Positions 34,319 to 42,756 of a stretch of 64,000 nt of DNA are shown here, piece by piece. The first letter of the stretch is position 1. The number at the start of each line of letters is the position of its first letter. The DNA is taken from contig NZ_WOCA01000007.1 of assembly GCF_009728145.1 (NCBI RefSeq), forward strand, positions 62,001-126,000, in the 5' to 3' direction. Below the pieces are notes generated by a model. The model was not told the origin of the DNA. It searched no databases and saw only the letters and a program-made list of their open reading frames with translations. The stretch is from Ornithinibacillus caprae (GTDB lineage: Bacteria > Bacillota > Bacilli > Bacillales > Amphibacillaceae). The position numbers were made by a program, and so were the translations under genes.

Positions 34319-34507
34319 ATGTGGTGGTACTGGATAATCGGCATTATTATTCTACTAATTGTTATTGAAGAAACCATTTACTATCTAGAAAATCGCATTG
34401 CCTTTGGAAAAAGACAAAGCAGAATAATCGATTGGTTTAAAAGTTTAAAAAGGAAAGAAGAAATTCCTGCAGGTGATAAACCTACACGAAGAAGGAAACG
34501 CGAGTAA
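34319..34507 (+). CDS. Small membrane-anchored basic protein
   Basis: I do not recognise this 62-residue protein. It begins MWWYWIIGIIILLIVI, a single N-terminal helix. A charged tail rich in Lys and Arg ends TRRRKRE. The ATG at 34319 follows AAAAGGAGAAA. The frame upstream runs into the dispersed repeat and is not real. Its start lies 12 bp after the repeat, which may supply or disturb its promoter. Confidence 0.6.
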   Translation: MWWYWIIGIIILLIVIEETIYYLENRIAFGKRQSRIIDWFKSLKRKEEIPAGDKPTRRRKRE

Positions 34508-34628
34508 TTTTTTCTTGCGACTCCTTCTTTTTATATGATTTAATTTTCGTAAAATTCAGTGGATTATCCAAAGAATCTTATGTAAAATGGATTCATTACT
34601 TATCGCATAAAGAGAGGAGAAATCATTC

Positions 34629-35786
34629 ATGCTATCTGATCAACAATTTTTACGTATTCCTGGCCCAACTCCTATTCCCCCTAGTGTTCAGCGCGCAATG
34701 AGTCAACCTATGGTTGGCCATCGAGATCAAGAAACTAAACATTTACTTCAAACAATAAAACCAAAGCTCAAACCGATATTTGATACTAAAAATGATATTG
34801 CCATCATCGCTGGAAGTGGAACTGCTGGATTAGAAACAGCTGTTATAAATAGTGTACAGCCTAATGATGAAGTATTAGTGATTGTTACTGGAGCATTTGG
34901 TGATCGCTTTGCGCAAATCTGTGAAACCTACCACCTAAGAACACACCGAATCAATGTTACATGGGGAGAAGCCGTTCCCCTTGATTTAGTTGAATCATAT
35001 CTAAATAATCATCCAGCTATTAAAGCTGTATTCGCTACCTTTTGTGAAACATCTACTGGGATATTAAATCCAGTTGAGAAGCTTGCTAACATTATACGTC
35101 GTACCTCAGAAGCATTGTTTATTGTTGATGGAGTTTCTTCTGTGGGGGCCGTACCAACCAAAATGGATGAATGGGATGTAGATATCGTAGTTACTGGATC
35201 GCAAAAAGCATTCATGTTGCCACCTGGCTTAACCTTCATTGCGATTAGTGATCGAGCTTGGCAAGCTATTAATGCCAACCAACAACCACGCTTTTATTTA
35301 GACTTAAGAAAGTACAGAGATAATAGCTTACTAGATTCTACACCATTCACTCCTTCTCTCTCTTTGTTATATGGCTTAAAACAGGTTCTAGAGCTCTTCG
35401 AAAATGAAGGTCTTAAAAATGTTTTTGCTAGACATCAGCTCATGATGCACATGACAAGAGCAGCATTCCGAAATCTAAACATTCCATTACTAACAAATGA
35501 CACGAACGCCTCACCAACCGTTACTGCTATACAACCTGTTGATTTTCAAGCAGACTCACTACGGAAAATAGTAAAGGAACATTTTCATACCGTTTTAGCT
35601 GGTGGCCAAGCAAATTTAAAAGGGAAAATATTTCGAATCGGTCATATGGGGTATTGCTCCCCTGCTGATGTTTTGCAAACGATAAGCAGTATTGAAATAG
35701 GATTACAAATGATTGGTAAAAAGATTACGCTTGGTGCGGGAACACAAGCAGCTCAAGAGGTTTATCTAGGAGGTTTTCGTAAGTGA
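34629..35786 (+). CDS. Class V PLP aminotransferase, probable phosphoserine-type or alanine-glyoxylate aminotransferase
   Basis: This pyridoxal-phosphate enzyme has 385 residues. It has the N-terminal FLRIPGPTPIPPSVQRAM, cofactor-binding GSGTAGLETA, VDGVSSVGAV and the Schiff-base lysine in VTGSQKAFMLPPG. The closest families are serine-pyruvate/alanine-glyoxylate aminotransferases. The stop codon overlaps the start of serA, so the two are translated together. The pair probably forms the serine route from 3-phosphoglycerate, with this enzyme in the place of SerC. That role is inferred from the operon. The ATG follows AGAGAGGAG. Confidence 0.88.
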   Translation: MLSDQQFLRIPGPTPIPPSVQRAMSQPMVGHRDQETKHLLQTIKPKLKPIFDTKNDIAIIAGSGTAGLETAVINSVQPNDEVLVIVTGAFGDRFAQICETYHLRTHRINVTWGEAVPLDLVESYLNNHPAIKAVFATFCETSTGILNPVEKLANIIRRTSEALFIVDGVSSVGAVPTKMDEWDVDIVVTGSQKAFMLPPGLTFIAISDRAWQAINANQQPRFYLDLRKYRDNSLLDSTPFTPSLSLLYGLKQVLELFENEGLKNVFARHQLMMHMTRAAFRNLNIPLLTNDTNASPTVTAIQPVDFQADSLRKIVKEHFHTVLAGGQANLKGKIFRIGHMGYCSPADVLQTISSIEIGLQMIGKKITLGAGTQAAQEVYLGGFRK

Positions 35787-37369
35787 TGTACAACGTATTA
35801 ATTGCTGATCCATTAAACGCAGTTGGCATTTTACCATTAAAGAATGCAAAGAATATACATGTCGTTGTGGATACTGGATTATCAGCAATACAATTACATG
35901 ACAAAATTTCAGAGTTTGATGCGTTAATCGTTAGAAGTCAAACTCAGGTAACGAGATTATTATTGGAGAATGCTAGTCGTTTAAAAATTATAGGGCGTGC
36001 TGGTGTCGGAGTTGATAATATTGACATCGAAGCAGCCACAGAGCTAGGAATCATGGTCGTAAATGCTCCAAATGCAAATACCAATTCAGCAGCGGAACAT
36101 ACCATGGCAATGATTCTAGCTTTATCTCGTAAAATTCCTCAGGCCTATTACGCATTAAAAAATCATCAATGGGATCGAAAGAAATACATTGGTGTAGAAG
36201 TCAGAGGAAAGACATTAGGAATTGTTGGACTCGGAAGAATTGGAGCCGAGGTTGCCTCCCGTGCTAAAGGACAGCGAATGAAGGTTATTGCATATGATCC
36301 ATTTTTAAGTCCAGAAAAAGCGGCTAAAATGGGCATTGAATATGGAATGTTGGAAGAAGTATTACGTGTAAGTGACTTTATAACGGTACATACTCCGTTA
36401 TTAAAGGAAACAAGGCACTTAATTAATGCTCAAGCTTTTGAGCTTATGAAGCCAGGCGTACAAATTATAAACTGTGCTCGTGGGGGAATTATCGATGAAG
36501 ATGCTCTTTACGAAGCGATTCTTTCTAACAAGGTAGCAGGCGCTGCTTTAGATGTATTTGAAGAAGAACCCATTTCCCATCACAAGCTTTTAGATTTACC
36601 AGAAGTAATTGCTACTCCCCATTTAGGTGCTAGCACAATTGAAGCACAAGAAAATGTTGCAGTTGATGTAAGTGAAGATATCCTAAATTTCTTTAGTGGT
36701 TCAATTGTTCGACACCCTGTTAATCTACCATCTGTCCCTAAAGAGATTATGAATAAAATCGAACCGTATTTTAATCTCGCAGAAAAACTTGGAACATTTT
36801 TAATTCACTTGATTGATGAAGCAGTGGAAGAAGTAACCATTACCTATGCAGGAGAATTATCCAAATTGGAAGTTGCTCCCCTTACAAGAAATACAATGAA
36901 AGGAATTTTAAAACGGCATCTTGGAACACATGTAAACAATGTAAATGCTATGTATCTTGCAAATAAAAGAGGTATCACCATACAAGAAAGTAAAACAACT
37001 CAGAAAAAAGGATTTACCAACCTGATGACTTGTGAAATAAAGACAAAATCTGATACAAGAAATATCTCTGGAACATTACTAAATGGGTTAGGATCACGAA
37101 TTGTTAAGGTAGATAATTACCGGGTAGACGTTATTCCAAAAGGACATATTGTCTTCATTCACCATAATGACCAACCTGGGGTTATCGGGAGAATGGGTAG
37201 TCTACTTGCTGAATACCAGATTAATATTGCAACCATGCAAGTGGATCGTTCCGATATGGGTGGAGATGCGATTATGGTACTAAAAATTGATAAGCATCTA
37301 GAGAATGATGAACTTAAGGCTTTAAAAGATTTAGACGAAATAAAAGATGTGAAAGCGATCGATTTGTAG
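35783..37369 (+). CDS. serA: D-3-phosphoglycerate dehydrogenase SerA
   Basis: This enzyme makes the first step of serine synthesis. The NAD-binding motif GIVGLGRIGAEVA and catalytic segments NCARGGIIDE and ATPHLGAST are visible. An intermediate domain and a C-terminal ACT domain (HHNDQPGVIGRMGSLLAEY) follow, which may allow feedback by serine. The 528-residue length is normal for the long form. GTG at 35783 (9 nt from AGGAGG) or ATG at 35786 may be the start. It overlaps the aminotransferase stop. Confidence 0.95.
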   Translation: MMYNVLIADPLNAVGILPLKNAKNIHVVVDTGLSAIQLHDKISEFDALIVRSQTQVTRLLLENASRLKIIGRAGVGVDNIDIEAATELGIMVVNAPNANTNSAAEHTMAMILALSRKIPQAYYALKNHQWDRKKYIGVEVRGKTLGIVGLGRIGAEVASRAKGQRMKVIAYDPFLSPEKAAKMGIEYGMLEEVLRVSDFITVHTPLLKETRHLINAQAFELMKPGVQIINCARGGIIDEDALYEAILSNKVAGAALDVFEEEPISHHKLLDLPEVIATPHLGASTIEAQENVAVDVSEDILNFFSGSIVRHPVNLPSVPKEIMNKIEPYFNLAEKLGTFLIHLIDEAVEEVTITYAGELSKLEVAPLTRNTMKGILKRHLGTHVNNVNAMYLANKRGITIQESKTTQKKGFTNLMTCEIKTKSDTRNISGTLLNGLGSRIVKVDNYRVDVIPKGHIVFIHHNDQPGVIGRMGSLLAEYQINIATMQVDRSDMGGDAIMVLKIDKHLENDELKALKDLDEIKDVKAIDL

Positions 37370-37393
37370 ATGTGGGTAATATTGAAGTGGAGT

Positions 37394-37484
37394 GGGCGGA
37401 TGATATTTTGGGATGAATGCTGATAGTTTGTGCTGACGGCCGATTCTTCATCCTGAACGCCGATTGTTTGCTCTGACGGCCGAT
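37394..37484. repeat. Degenerate 20-bp tandem repeat, about five copies
   Basis: The core TGACGGCCGAT recurs with changes at 37394, 37414, 37434, 37454 and 37474. The period is exactly 20 bp. The rightmost three are closest to each other. It lies between the convergent serA and ypiP-like genes. Confidence 0.7.
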
Positions 37485-37491
37485 AATTAGG

Positions 37492-37516
37492 AGGTACAGC
37501 ATTCTAACCTGTACCT
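37492..37516. terminator. Hairpin between serA and the ypiP-like gene
   Basis: AGGTACAG pairs with CTGTACCT (8 bp) around a 9-nt loop and is followed by CATCTCTTCTTT on the plus strand. It is probably a weak terminator for serA. Confidence 0.45.
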
Positions 37517-38304
37517 CATCTCTTCTTTAATGTTAATTCGATTGTTCCATAATGAAACAATGATGTTTTTCGCTTATGCTGCGTAAACCCAAGTTGATCA
37601 AACCTTTCACTTTTCCAATGATCTTTTATAACTACTCGTTTTCTCGCTACACGTTTTGCTTCATTAATTACATCTACGGAAATATTTGTAGTAAGCGCTT
37701 GTTTCCTGATTACATTGATTCCAGTTGACGTGTTTATACCTGTGTGGAACATCGGATCAAAGTATACAACATCGAAAGAACCAGTTTCTGCTCCTAGCAA
37801 AAATGAATAATGGTCATTGTGAATAACATTAATTCTTCTCATAGCTTGATTAAAGAAATCGTTTCCACTAACAAATGATGCCAATCCTTCTCTAGCTAAA
37901 AAATATAGCAGCTGATTACCTTCAATTCCGGTAATAGAACCACTAGCCCCTACCGCAATACTAGCAATTATACTATCTGATGCTAACCCTAACGTACAGT
38001 CAAGAAAGGACATTCCTTCTTTGAGCTTTGCAGTCGAAATCAGCGGTTCTTCTTCACCTTTAAATACGCGCTTCGCTCTAACCATTGCTAAATTCGGGTG
38101 AAAAAACAGTTTTTCTTCACCTTGTAGTGGAGAAATAAATAAACGTTCCTTACCAACAACAACAATATCTTCCTGGTATTGTCTCTTTAATCTCTCAATG
38201 GGGGCACCGTTTCTTTCCAAGTAAGGCAAACCGTATGAATGAGACAGTCTTTTTGCTTGGGATACTAATTCACTTTGTGAACGCCCTGCTGTTGTAATAA
38301 TCAT
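37516..38304 (-). CDS. RsmJ/YpiP-like SAM-dependent methyltransferase
   Basis: This class I methyltransferase has 262 residues. The SAM-binding region is FLDCTLGLASDSIIA followed by GIEGNQLL. The catalytic motif is VVYFDPMFHTG, typical of the RsmJ group that methylates 16S rRNA; YpiP is the Bacillus relative. An N-terminal extension of about 90 residues carries GRSQSELVSQAKRLS. The ATG follows TAGGAA. It is monocistronic. Confidence 0.82.
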   Translation of the reverse strand: MIITTAGRSQSELVSQAKRLSHSYGLPYLERNGAPIERLKRQYQEDIVVVGKERLFISPLQGEEKLFFHPNLAMVRAKRVFKGEEEPLISTAKLKEGMSFLDCTLGLASDSIIASIAVGASGSITGIEGNQLLYFLAREGLASFVSGNDFFNQAMRRINVIHNDHYSFLLGAETGSFDVVYFDPMFHTGINTSTGINVIRKQALTTNISVDVINEAKRVARKRVVIKDHWKSERFDQLGFTQHKRKTSLFHYGTIELTLKKR

Positions 38305-38425
38305 GATTATTCGTTCCTATTCTATTTTGTATGACTTCTGATCTAAAAATTTATAATATAACATAACGTAGCAAAATATTTCTTAATAATAACTATATAA
38401 GAAAACCCAATCCTAGGTACATAAA

Positions 38426-39403
38426 TTAACTTTGAATTACCTTCACATACATTCCTTTTGAAGCTTTTTCAAATGCCTCTTTGCTCATTTCTCTTACATT
38501 CTCTGAAAGAATAGATGATTTTACTAATTCCTGGCCATTAAAAACAGATGGATCAATGAGGCGAATCTTCTTTTTCAGGTGTATATCGTAGTTAGTTGAA
38601 TCCTCCCTAACCTTCACATGATGATTAAGTTGGCTTAATAGACCCTGGAGTTCTTTATCATTAGAAGATTTTATTTTATTTAATAGATTCTCATCGTCTT
38701 CCAGAAAATCTTTAAGCGTAATAACTTCTTTATCTATCGATAACTTTAGTACCTTTGCCAACATATCATAGCCATATATATTTAAAGGATCTAAAAAGAA
38801 GTCAATGACCTCTTTATAATATGTTCTTACAAACCACTCAGCTATATCAACGTTTTGCAGATACATTTTTCCATCCATAACGATTAAGTTACTTAAAAAC
38901 GTACGAACCTCTTCCATAGAAATATGCCCATATTCATACATATCCCGTAAAGTATAATCTACTCTATCTGCACATAGTTCAGGAGCTGATTGTTCTAGCA
39001 ATGTCCATTTGGAGTCATCCAGCAACATATCCTCATATCTATAATTATATTTTTCTAGGATGGTTGGAATATCAGAGTTTTTTATAACAGATTCATAAAT
39101 CACTTCATGATAATCCTCATTTTGATGGTCTAAAACAAAATCCACCACATGAGAGAAGGCTGTGTGTGATACATCGTGTAATAGCCCAGCAATTTGTTCT
39201 TCAATGGAACCACCTAGTTTTTTAATTAGTAACATGACTCCAATGGAATGATCGTACCGAGTAACATTCCATTTTTCATTCACTAAATAACTTGCCCCTC
39301 CTTGGTGTATCCCCTTCAACCTTTGTACTGGCTTACTTAAAATTAATTCTTCTATTACTTTTTCGACCTTAACCTTTCCATAAAGCTTGTCTGAAATAAT
39401 CAT
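38426..39403 (-). CDS. HD-domain phosphohydrolase (SAMHD1/dGTPase-like)
   Basis: This is a metal-dependent phosphohydrolase. The HD signature is seen as YDHSIGVM, then LLHDVSHTAFSHVVD, and DRVDYTLRDM provides the last Asp. That set is typical of the dGTPase/SAMHD1-like group. The ATG at 39403 follows GAGGAGG; an upstream start would extend the protein by 16 residues without a site. The trimmed length is 325. Substrate, perhaps a dNTP or another nucleotide, is unknown. Confidence 0.85.
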   Translation of the reverse strand: MIISDKLYGKVKVEKVIEELILSKPVQRLKGIHQGGASYLVNEKWNVTRYDHSIGVMLLIKKLGGSIEEQIAGLLHDVSHTAFSHVVDFVLDHQNEDYHEVIYESVIKNSDIPTILEKYNYRYEDMLLDDSKWTLLEQSAPELCADRVDYTLRDMYEYGHISMEEVRTFLSNLIVMDGKMYLQNVDIAEWFVRTYYKEVIDFFLDPLNIYGYDMLAKVLKLSIDKEVITLKDFLEDDENLLNKIKSSNDKELQGLLSQLNHHVKVREDSTNYDIHLKKKIRLIDPSVFNGQELVKSSILSENVREMSKEAFEKASKGMYVKVIQS

Positions 39404-39535
39404 TATATTCCTCCTCGTATCACTGGAACTTGGACTAATTAAGGCGTTCATTTTTTGTATCCAAAATAATTTAAGAGTTAGTTAAGAAATTTCTAATGGG
39501 TAGTTAAGATGTATGGATTATGATCATGTTAGTCA

Positions 39536-39590
39536 ATTTAAAAGCTTAGCTTTTGCAGCATAAGAAAGCTTATACTTTCTCATCTCTCTA
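39536..39590 (+). repeat. Dispersed hairpin repeat, copy E (degenerate)
   Basis: It contains AAAGCTTAGCTTTTGC and AGAAAGCTTATACTTTCT. The second hairpin, AGAAAG / CTTTCT, resembles that of copy B (GATTATACTTTCCTATCTG). The relation is weaker than for the other copies. Confidence 0.4.
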
Positions 39591-39616
39591 AAAAAACTCC
39601 CATGGGAGTTTTTTTT
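39591..39616. terminator. Palindromic bidirectional terminator
   Basis: AAAAAACTCCCATGGGAGTTTTTT is palindromic, with T runs on both strands. It lies after the YdeI-like gene. Confidence 0.8.
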
Positions 39617-39645
39617 GTTTACATATACTTCACAGCAAGGAATCC

Positions 39646-40296
39646 CTATTTCTTATCCAAACGATATAAGTCAATTGATTTATACCCTTGTGATAAGATA
39701 TCTATCATTTGTTGTTGGCGTTTGTCACGTGTTTTTTGCTGTTTAGCAGAAAATATATAACGTGCCCAATCCCTTTGATAGCCAGGTGTTAGCGATCGAT
39801 AAAATTCCAACTCATTAATATGGCCTGCCAATAGTTTTTCTACATCCTTCACATTGTCCTCATAATCTGCAACACATTGACTTGCAGTAGACGACTTTTT
39901 GGCATTCTTTTTCTCATGTTTTAAACCGACAGCTGTAAAAACATCATCCATACTTACCATCCGCGAAAATTTCAAGTGGCTATTTTCTACATACCCATCT
40001 TCACCTACGTTCAATGTTGGAAATATTTCATCTCTATGAACATAGGTTTGATATCTCTTGTTACCTTTTTTCGGATATGCGAAGAATAAGTAACCTTTTT
40101 CTAATAGATGTTGCTCGTTAATAATATGTTTTGTATGCTCAACCATCTCATCAATCGATTCTACAAAAATAAAAATAGCATCATGATTTCCAGATAGTGT
40201 TGTCTGATGATCCGTAAAAATATTATAATCACTTGGTTGATTAATAACCGGCATATTTGTGTATTTAGTAAGGTTTAACTTATTAATGATTGTCAT
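39646..40296 (-). CDS. YdeI/OmpD-associated (OmdA) family protein
   Basis: This 216-residue protein has an N-terminal DUF1801-like domain. A C-terminal segment, LTPGYQRDWARYIFSAKQ, is typical of the YdeI/OmdA group, sometimes called bacteriocin-protection proteins. The ATG at 40296 follows AAGGAGAAG. The frame extends upstream by 28 codons without a site. Function is poorly known, and the name should not be taken as proof of bacteriocin resistance. Confidence 0.75.
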   Translation of the reverse strand: MTIINKLNLTKYTNMPVINQPSDYNIFTDHQTTLSGNHDAIFIFVESIDEMVEHTKHIINEQHLLEKGYLFFAYPKKGNKRYQTYVHRDEIFPTLNVGEDGYVENSHLKFSRMVSMDDVFTAVGLKHEKKNAKKSSTASQCVADYEDNVKDVEKLLAGHINELEFYRSLTPGYQRDWARYIFSAKQQKTRDKRQQQMIDILSQGYKSIDLYRLDKK

Positions 40297-40511
40297 AAAA
40301 CGTCTTCTCCTTATTATAGTTCTTATTGAAAGAACGGAATAATTTATATGATGGACCCTATTTTCTGTATCTATATCCATGTTAGCATAATATCATATTT
40401 CCGTAATCGAAATTTCAGAATTTTTCTAAATGAGTCCTGCTTCTACAATCCGTAAAAGCAGATGCTATGGAGTACTGATCTAGATTTGATTTTCCTCAGA
40501 GAAGAATAAAA

Positions 40512-41195
40512 TCATTCAACATTTATATTAAAAAGTTTCTGTAGTTCGGTTTTACCTTTCGATGTTACTTTAACAGCACGTATGTTAGGTATACGTGTTA
40601 TCCATTGTAATTCAAGTATTTTTACTAACAATGCATTACCCAAAGCTCCTGCAATATGATGTTGTCGTTCACTCCAATCTAAACAACAACGTGCAAATGC
40701 TCTTCGTTTATTTTTTTGTTCTTCTAAATCAATTCCGAACTCTCGAAAGAAGTTTGAACCTTCAGGTGTTACCTCAAAGTTTAAATCTACCTTATTGACA
40801 AAACCTTGTTGTATTAAAGAATTTGTAATCTGCACACCCATATAACCAGCTAAATGGTCATAACACGTTCTAGCGAAATGGATGGCACTTTTTTCTCTTG
40901 AATTTTTTAATGAAGTTACTGGAGAGTTAGGTGAAATGCTTAAGATTTGTTCTATCACTTTTGCTACATCACTATTTATTAATTTATAATAACGATGTCT
41001 TCCGTGTTTTTCTACGCTGATAAGATTTGCCTCAAGCATTTTATGTAGATGGAAACTTGCTGTCTGGGGTTTTACTTTTGCAATAAAAGCCAATTCACTG
41101 GCAGGATGTATTCTACCATCCATTAAACTTAATAATATAGCAGATCGAGTTGGATCAGATAATAGAGAAGCAACTTTCGAAACATTTGGATTCAT
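40512..41195 (-). CDS. ArsR-family transcriptional regulator
   Basis: This winged-helix repressor has the HTH in residues ~5-85 (LSDPTRSAILLSLMDGR, then KPQTASFHLHKMLEANLISVEKHGRHRYYKL). The C-terminal 140 residues are longer than in metal-sensing ArsR and carry paired Cys (ARTCYDHLAGY and ARCCLDW). It diverges from a flavin reductase gene, and the shared promoter holds an inverted repeat. It is likely to control that gene and itself. The effector is unknown. Confidence 0.87.
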   Translation of the reverse strand: MNPNVSKVASLLSDPTRSAILLSLMDGRIHPASELAFIAKVKPQTASFHLHKMLEANLISVEKHGRHRYYKLINSDVAKVIEQILSISPNSPVTSLKNSREKSAIHFARTCYDHLAGYMGVQITNSLIQQGFVNKVDLNFEVTPEGSNFFREFGIDLEEQKNKRRAFARCCLDWSERQHHIAGALGNALLVKILELQWITRIPNIRAVKVTSKGKTELQKLFNINVE

Positions 41196-41230
41196 ATTTT
41201 CCCCTCCTTACATTCATATTTCGATGATAG

Positions 41231-41261
41231 TTGAAATTTTAAACATTTACAATATAAATGT
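41231..41261 (+). promoter_or_regulatory. Promoter and operator of the flavin reductase gene
   Basis: TTGAAA (41231-41236) lies 16 bp from TATAAA (41253-41258). A perfect inverted repeat, ACATTTA-caata-TAAATGT (41243-41261), covers the -10 box, as expected for an ArsR repressor site. Confidence 0.55.
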
Positions 41262-41290
41262 AATACATTAAAGGGAGGAAAAAACGGAAA

Positions 41291-41908
41291 ATGATGAAAA
41301 TGGATACGCATAACTTTAAAGAAATTAAACCAAAGATTATGTATTATGGGACACCAACACTACTTCTAAACACGTTAAATGAAGATGGAACAACAAACAT
41401 AAGCCCTATGTCTTCATCTTGGGCTTTAGGTGACTGTATTGTTCTTGGAATTGGACTTGGAGGAAAGGCAATAGAGAACTTAGAAAGACATAGAGAATGT
41501 GTCATCAATTTACCTAGTCCAAACCTTTGGGGAAATATTGAAAAAATATCATCTTACACTGGTAAAAAGGAGATACCACCTTATAAAAAAGAGATAGGGT
41601 TCTCTTATAATAAAGAAAAATACGAATCAGCTGAGTTAACACCTTTATATTCGAAATCGGTATTACCCACTCGTATTAAAGAATGCCCTATTCATATGGA
41701 AGCAGTAGTTAAAACTATTCGCATACCTGAATATAACTCATTGTTTGCTATTGTTGAAACACAAGTAATACACTTCCATGCAAACGACAGTATTATACAA
41801 AATGAAAATTATATCGATCCATCAAAATGGAGTCCTTTAATTTATAATTTTAGACATTACTTTGGATTGGGTCAGGAGCTAGGAAAGACCTTTCGTTCAG
41901 AAACTTGA
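41291..41908 (+). CDS. Flavin reductase-like (FMN-binding split barrel) protein
   Basis: This 205-residue protein belongs to the flavoredoxin/flavin reductase group. The sequence TTNISPMSSSWALGDCIVLGIG and the downstream RECVINLPSPNLW are typical of the FMN site. Members supply reduced flavin to monooxygenases or reduce small molecules. The ATG follows GGGAGGA at 11 nt. It diverges from the ArsR regulator, so it is probably induced by a compound or redox signal. Confidence 0.82.
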   Translation: MMKMDTHNFKEIKPKIMYYGTPTLLLNTLNEDGTTNISPMSSSWALGDCIVLGIGLGGKAIENLERHRECVINLPSPNLWGNIEKISSYTGKKEIPPYKKEIGFSYNKEKYESAELTPLYSKSVLPTRIKECPIHMEAVVKTIRIPEYNSLFAIVETQVIHFHANDSIIQNENYIDPSKWSPLIYNFRHYFGLGQELGKTFRSET

Positions 41909-42027
41909 TCATTTACTCCTTATAAATATAAGAATGAATATAATTTACTAACCAACTTTGTACTAAGAAACGCTTGAGTTCATCTTCTGTATTTTTATAA
42001 TAACTACTATATTCAAAACAGAAAAAT

Positions 42028-42069
42028 GCTGACTCCAAAAGCCATTGATTTATGGTCTTTTGGGTCAGC
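42028..42069 (-). terminator. Terminator after the 152-residue hypothetical gene
   Basis: GCTGACTCCAAAAGCC pairs with GGTCTTTTGGGTCAGC, with a few mismatches. On the minus strand it is followed by ATTTTTCTG. Confidence 0.65.
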
Positions 42070-42105
42070 CACGTTTAATACATGTATACTTTAAAAATGA
42101 TTAAT

Positions 42106-42564
42106 TTAGTAAAGTTCATTTTCAACTTCCATATCTAATCCCATTTGTCCTAGAAGCTGCTGGACAATAGCTAAACTTTGCTCTGTTTGCTGCTGCCAGC
42201 CTATAACTGAGTCCATAAATCCCTTATAGTTATTTGGAGCATTTTCCTTCATAACAGTTAACCATTTTGTTATTTCCTCGTCTTCCTTTAATCCATTCTG
42301 AACACATGCTATAAGAGTTTTAATAATGGATTCATGATCTTCTCCACTCTGCAATCGATTTGCACAGCCTAGTGCAGTAACCCTATGGTAGGAGGCTGGA
42401 ACAAGGTGATTATGCATTTCTGCATTTCCTTCAAGATTTTCAGTTTCAGGAATATGAAATAATTGTGACGTCATGGAACAAACCATTTGTTCACCGTTCA
42501 AACTGTAGTTTAAATACTGTACTACAGAAGACCAGTCTTGTCGGTATGGATAGTAATAATTCAA
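42106..42564 (-). CDS. Hypothetical helical protein
   Basis: I do not recognise this 152-residue protein. It starts with a tyrosine-rich MNYYYPYRQDWSSVVQYLNY and is otherwise helical. The TTG at 42564 is chosen because AGGTGA lies at normal spacing; the earlier GTG forms part of that site. It is monocistronic with its own terminator. Confidence 0.6.
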   Translation of the reverse strand: MNYYYPYRQDWSSVVQYLNYSLNGEQMVCSMTSQLFHIPETENLEGNAEMHNHLVPASYHRVTALGCANRLQSGEDHESIIKTLIACVQNGLKEDEEITKWLTVMKENAPNNYKGFMDSVIGWQQQTEQSLAIVQQLLGQMGLDMEVENELY

Positions 42565-42713
42565 TACATTCACCTACTTTTTAAAAATATATAACATACT
42601 ATGTATCGTTTGGGTTTTTGTCCTTAAAGCCTGTTAAATTACAAAAACTATACTTTAAAATAAGAAAAAACGACCCTTCGTATGGAAGAATCGCATCTAT
42701 TAATAAAAGAGAA

Positions 42714-42750
42714 CAAAAAAACACCAAGCACCTTATGGTAGCCTGGTGTT
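42714..42750 (-). terminator. Terminator after the C45 hydrolase gene
   Basis: The stem ACACCAAGC / GCCTGGTGT is followed by seven T on the minus strand, 7 bp after the stop codon. Confidence 0.8.
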
Positions 42751-42756
42751 CGTACT

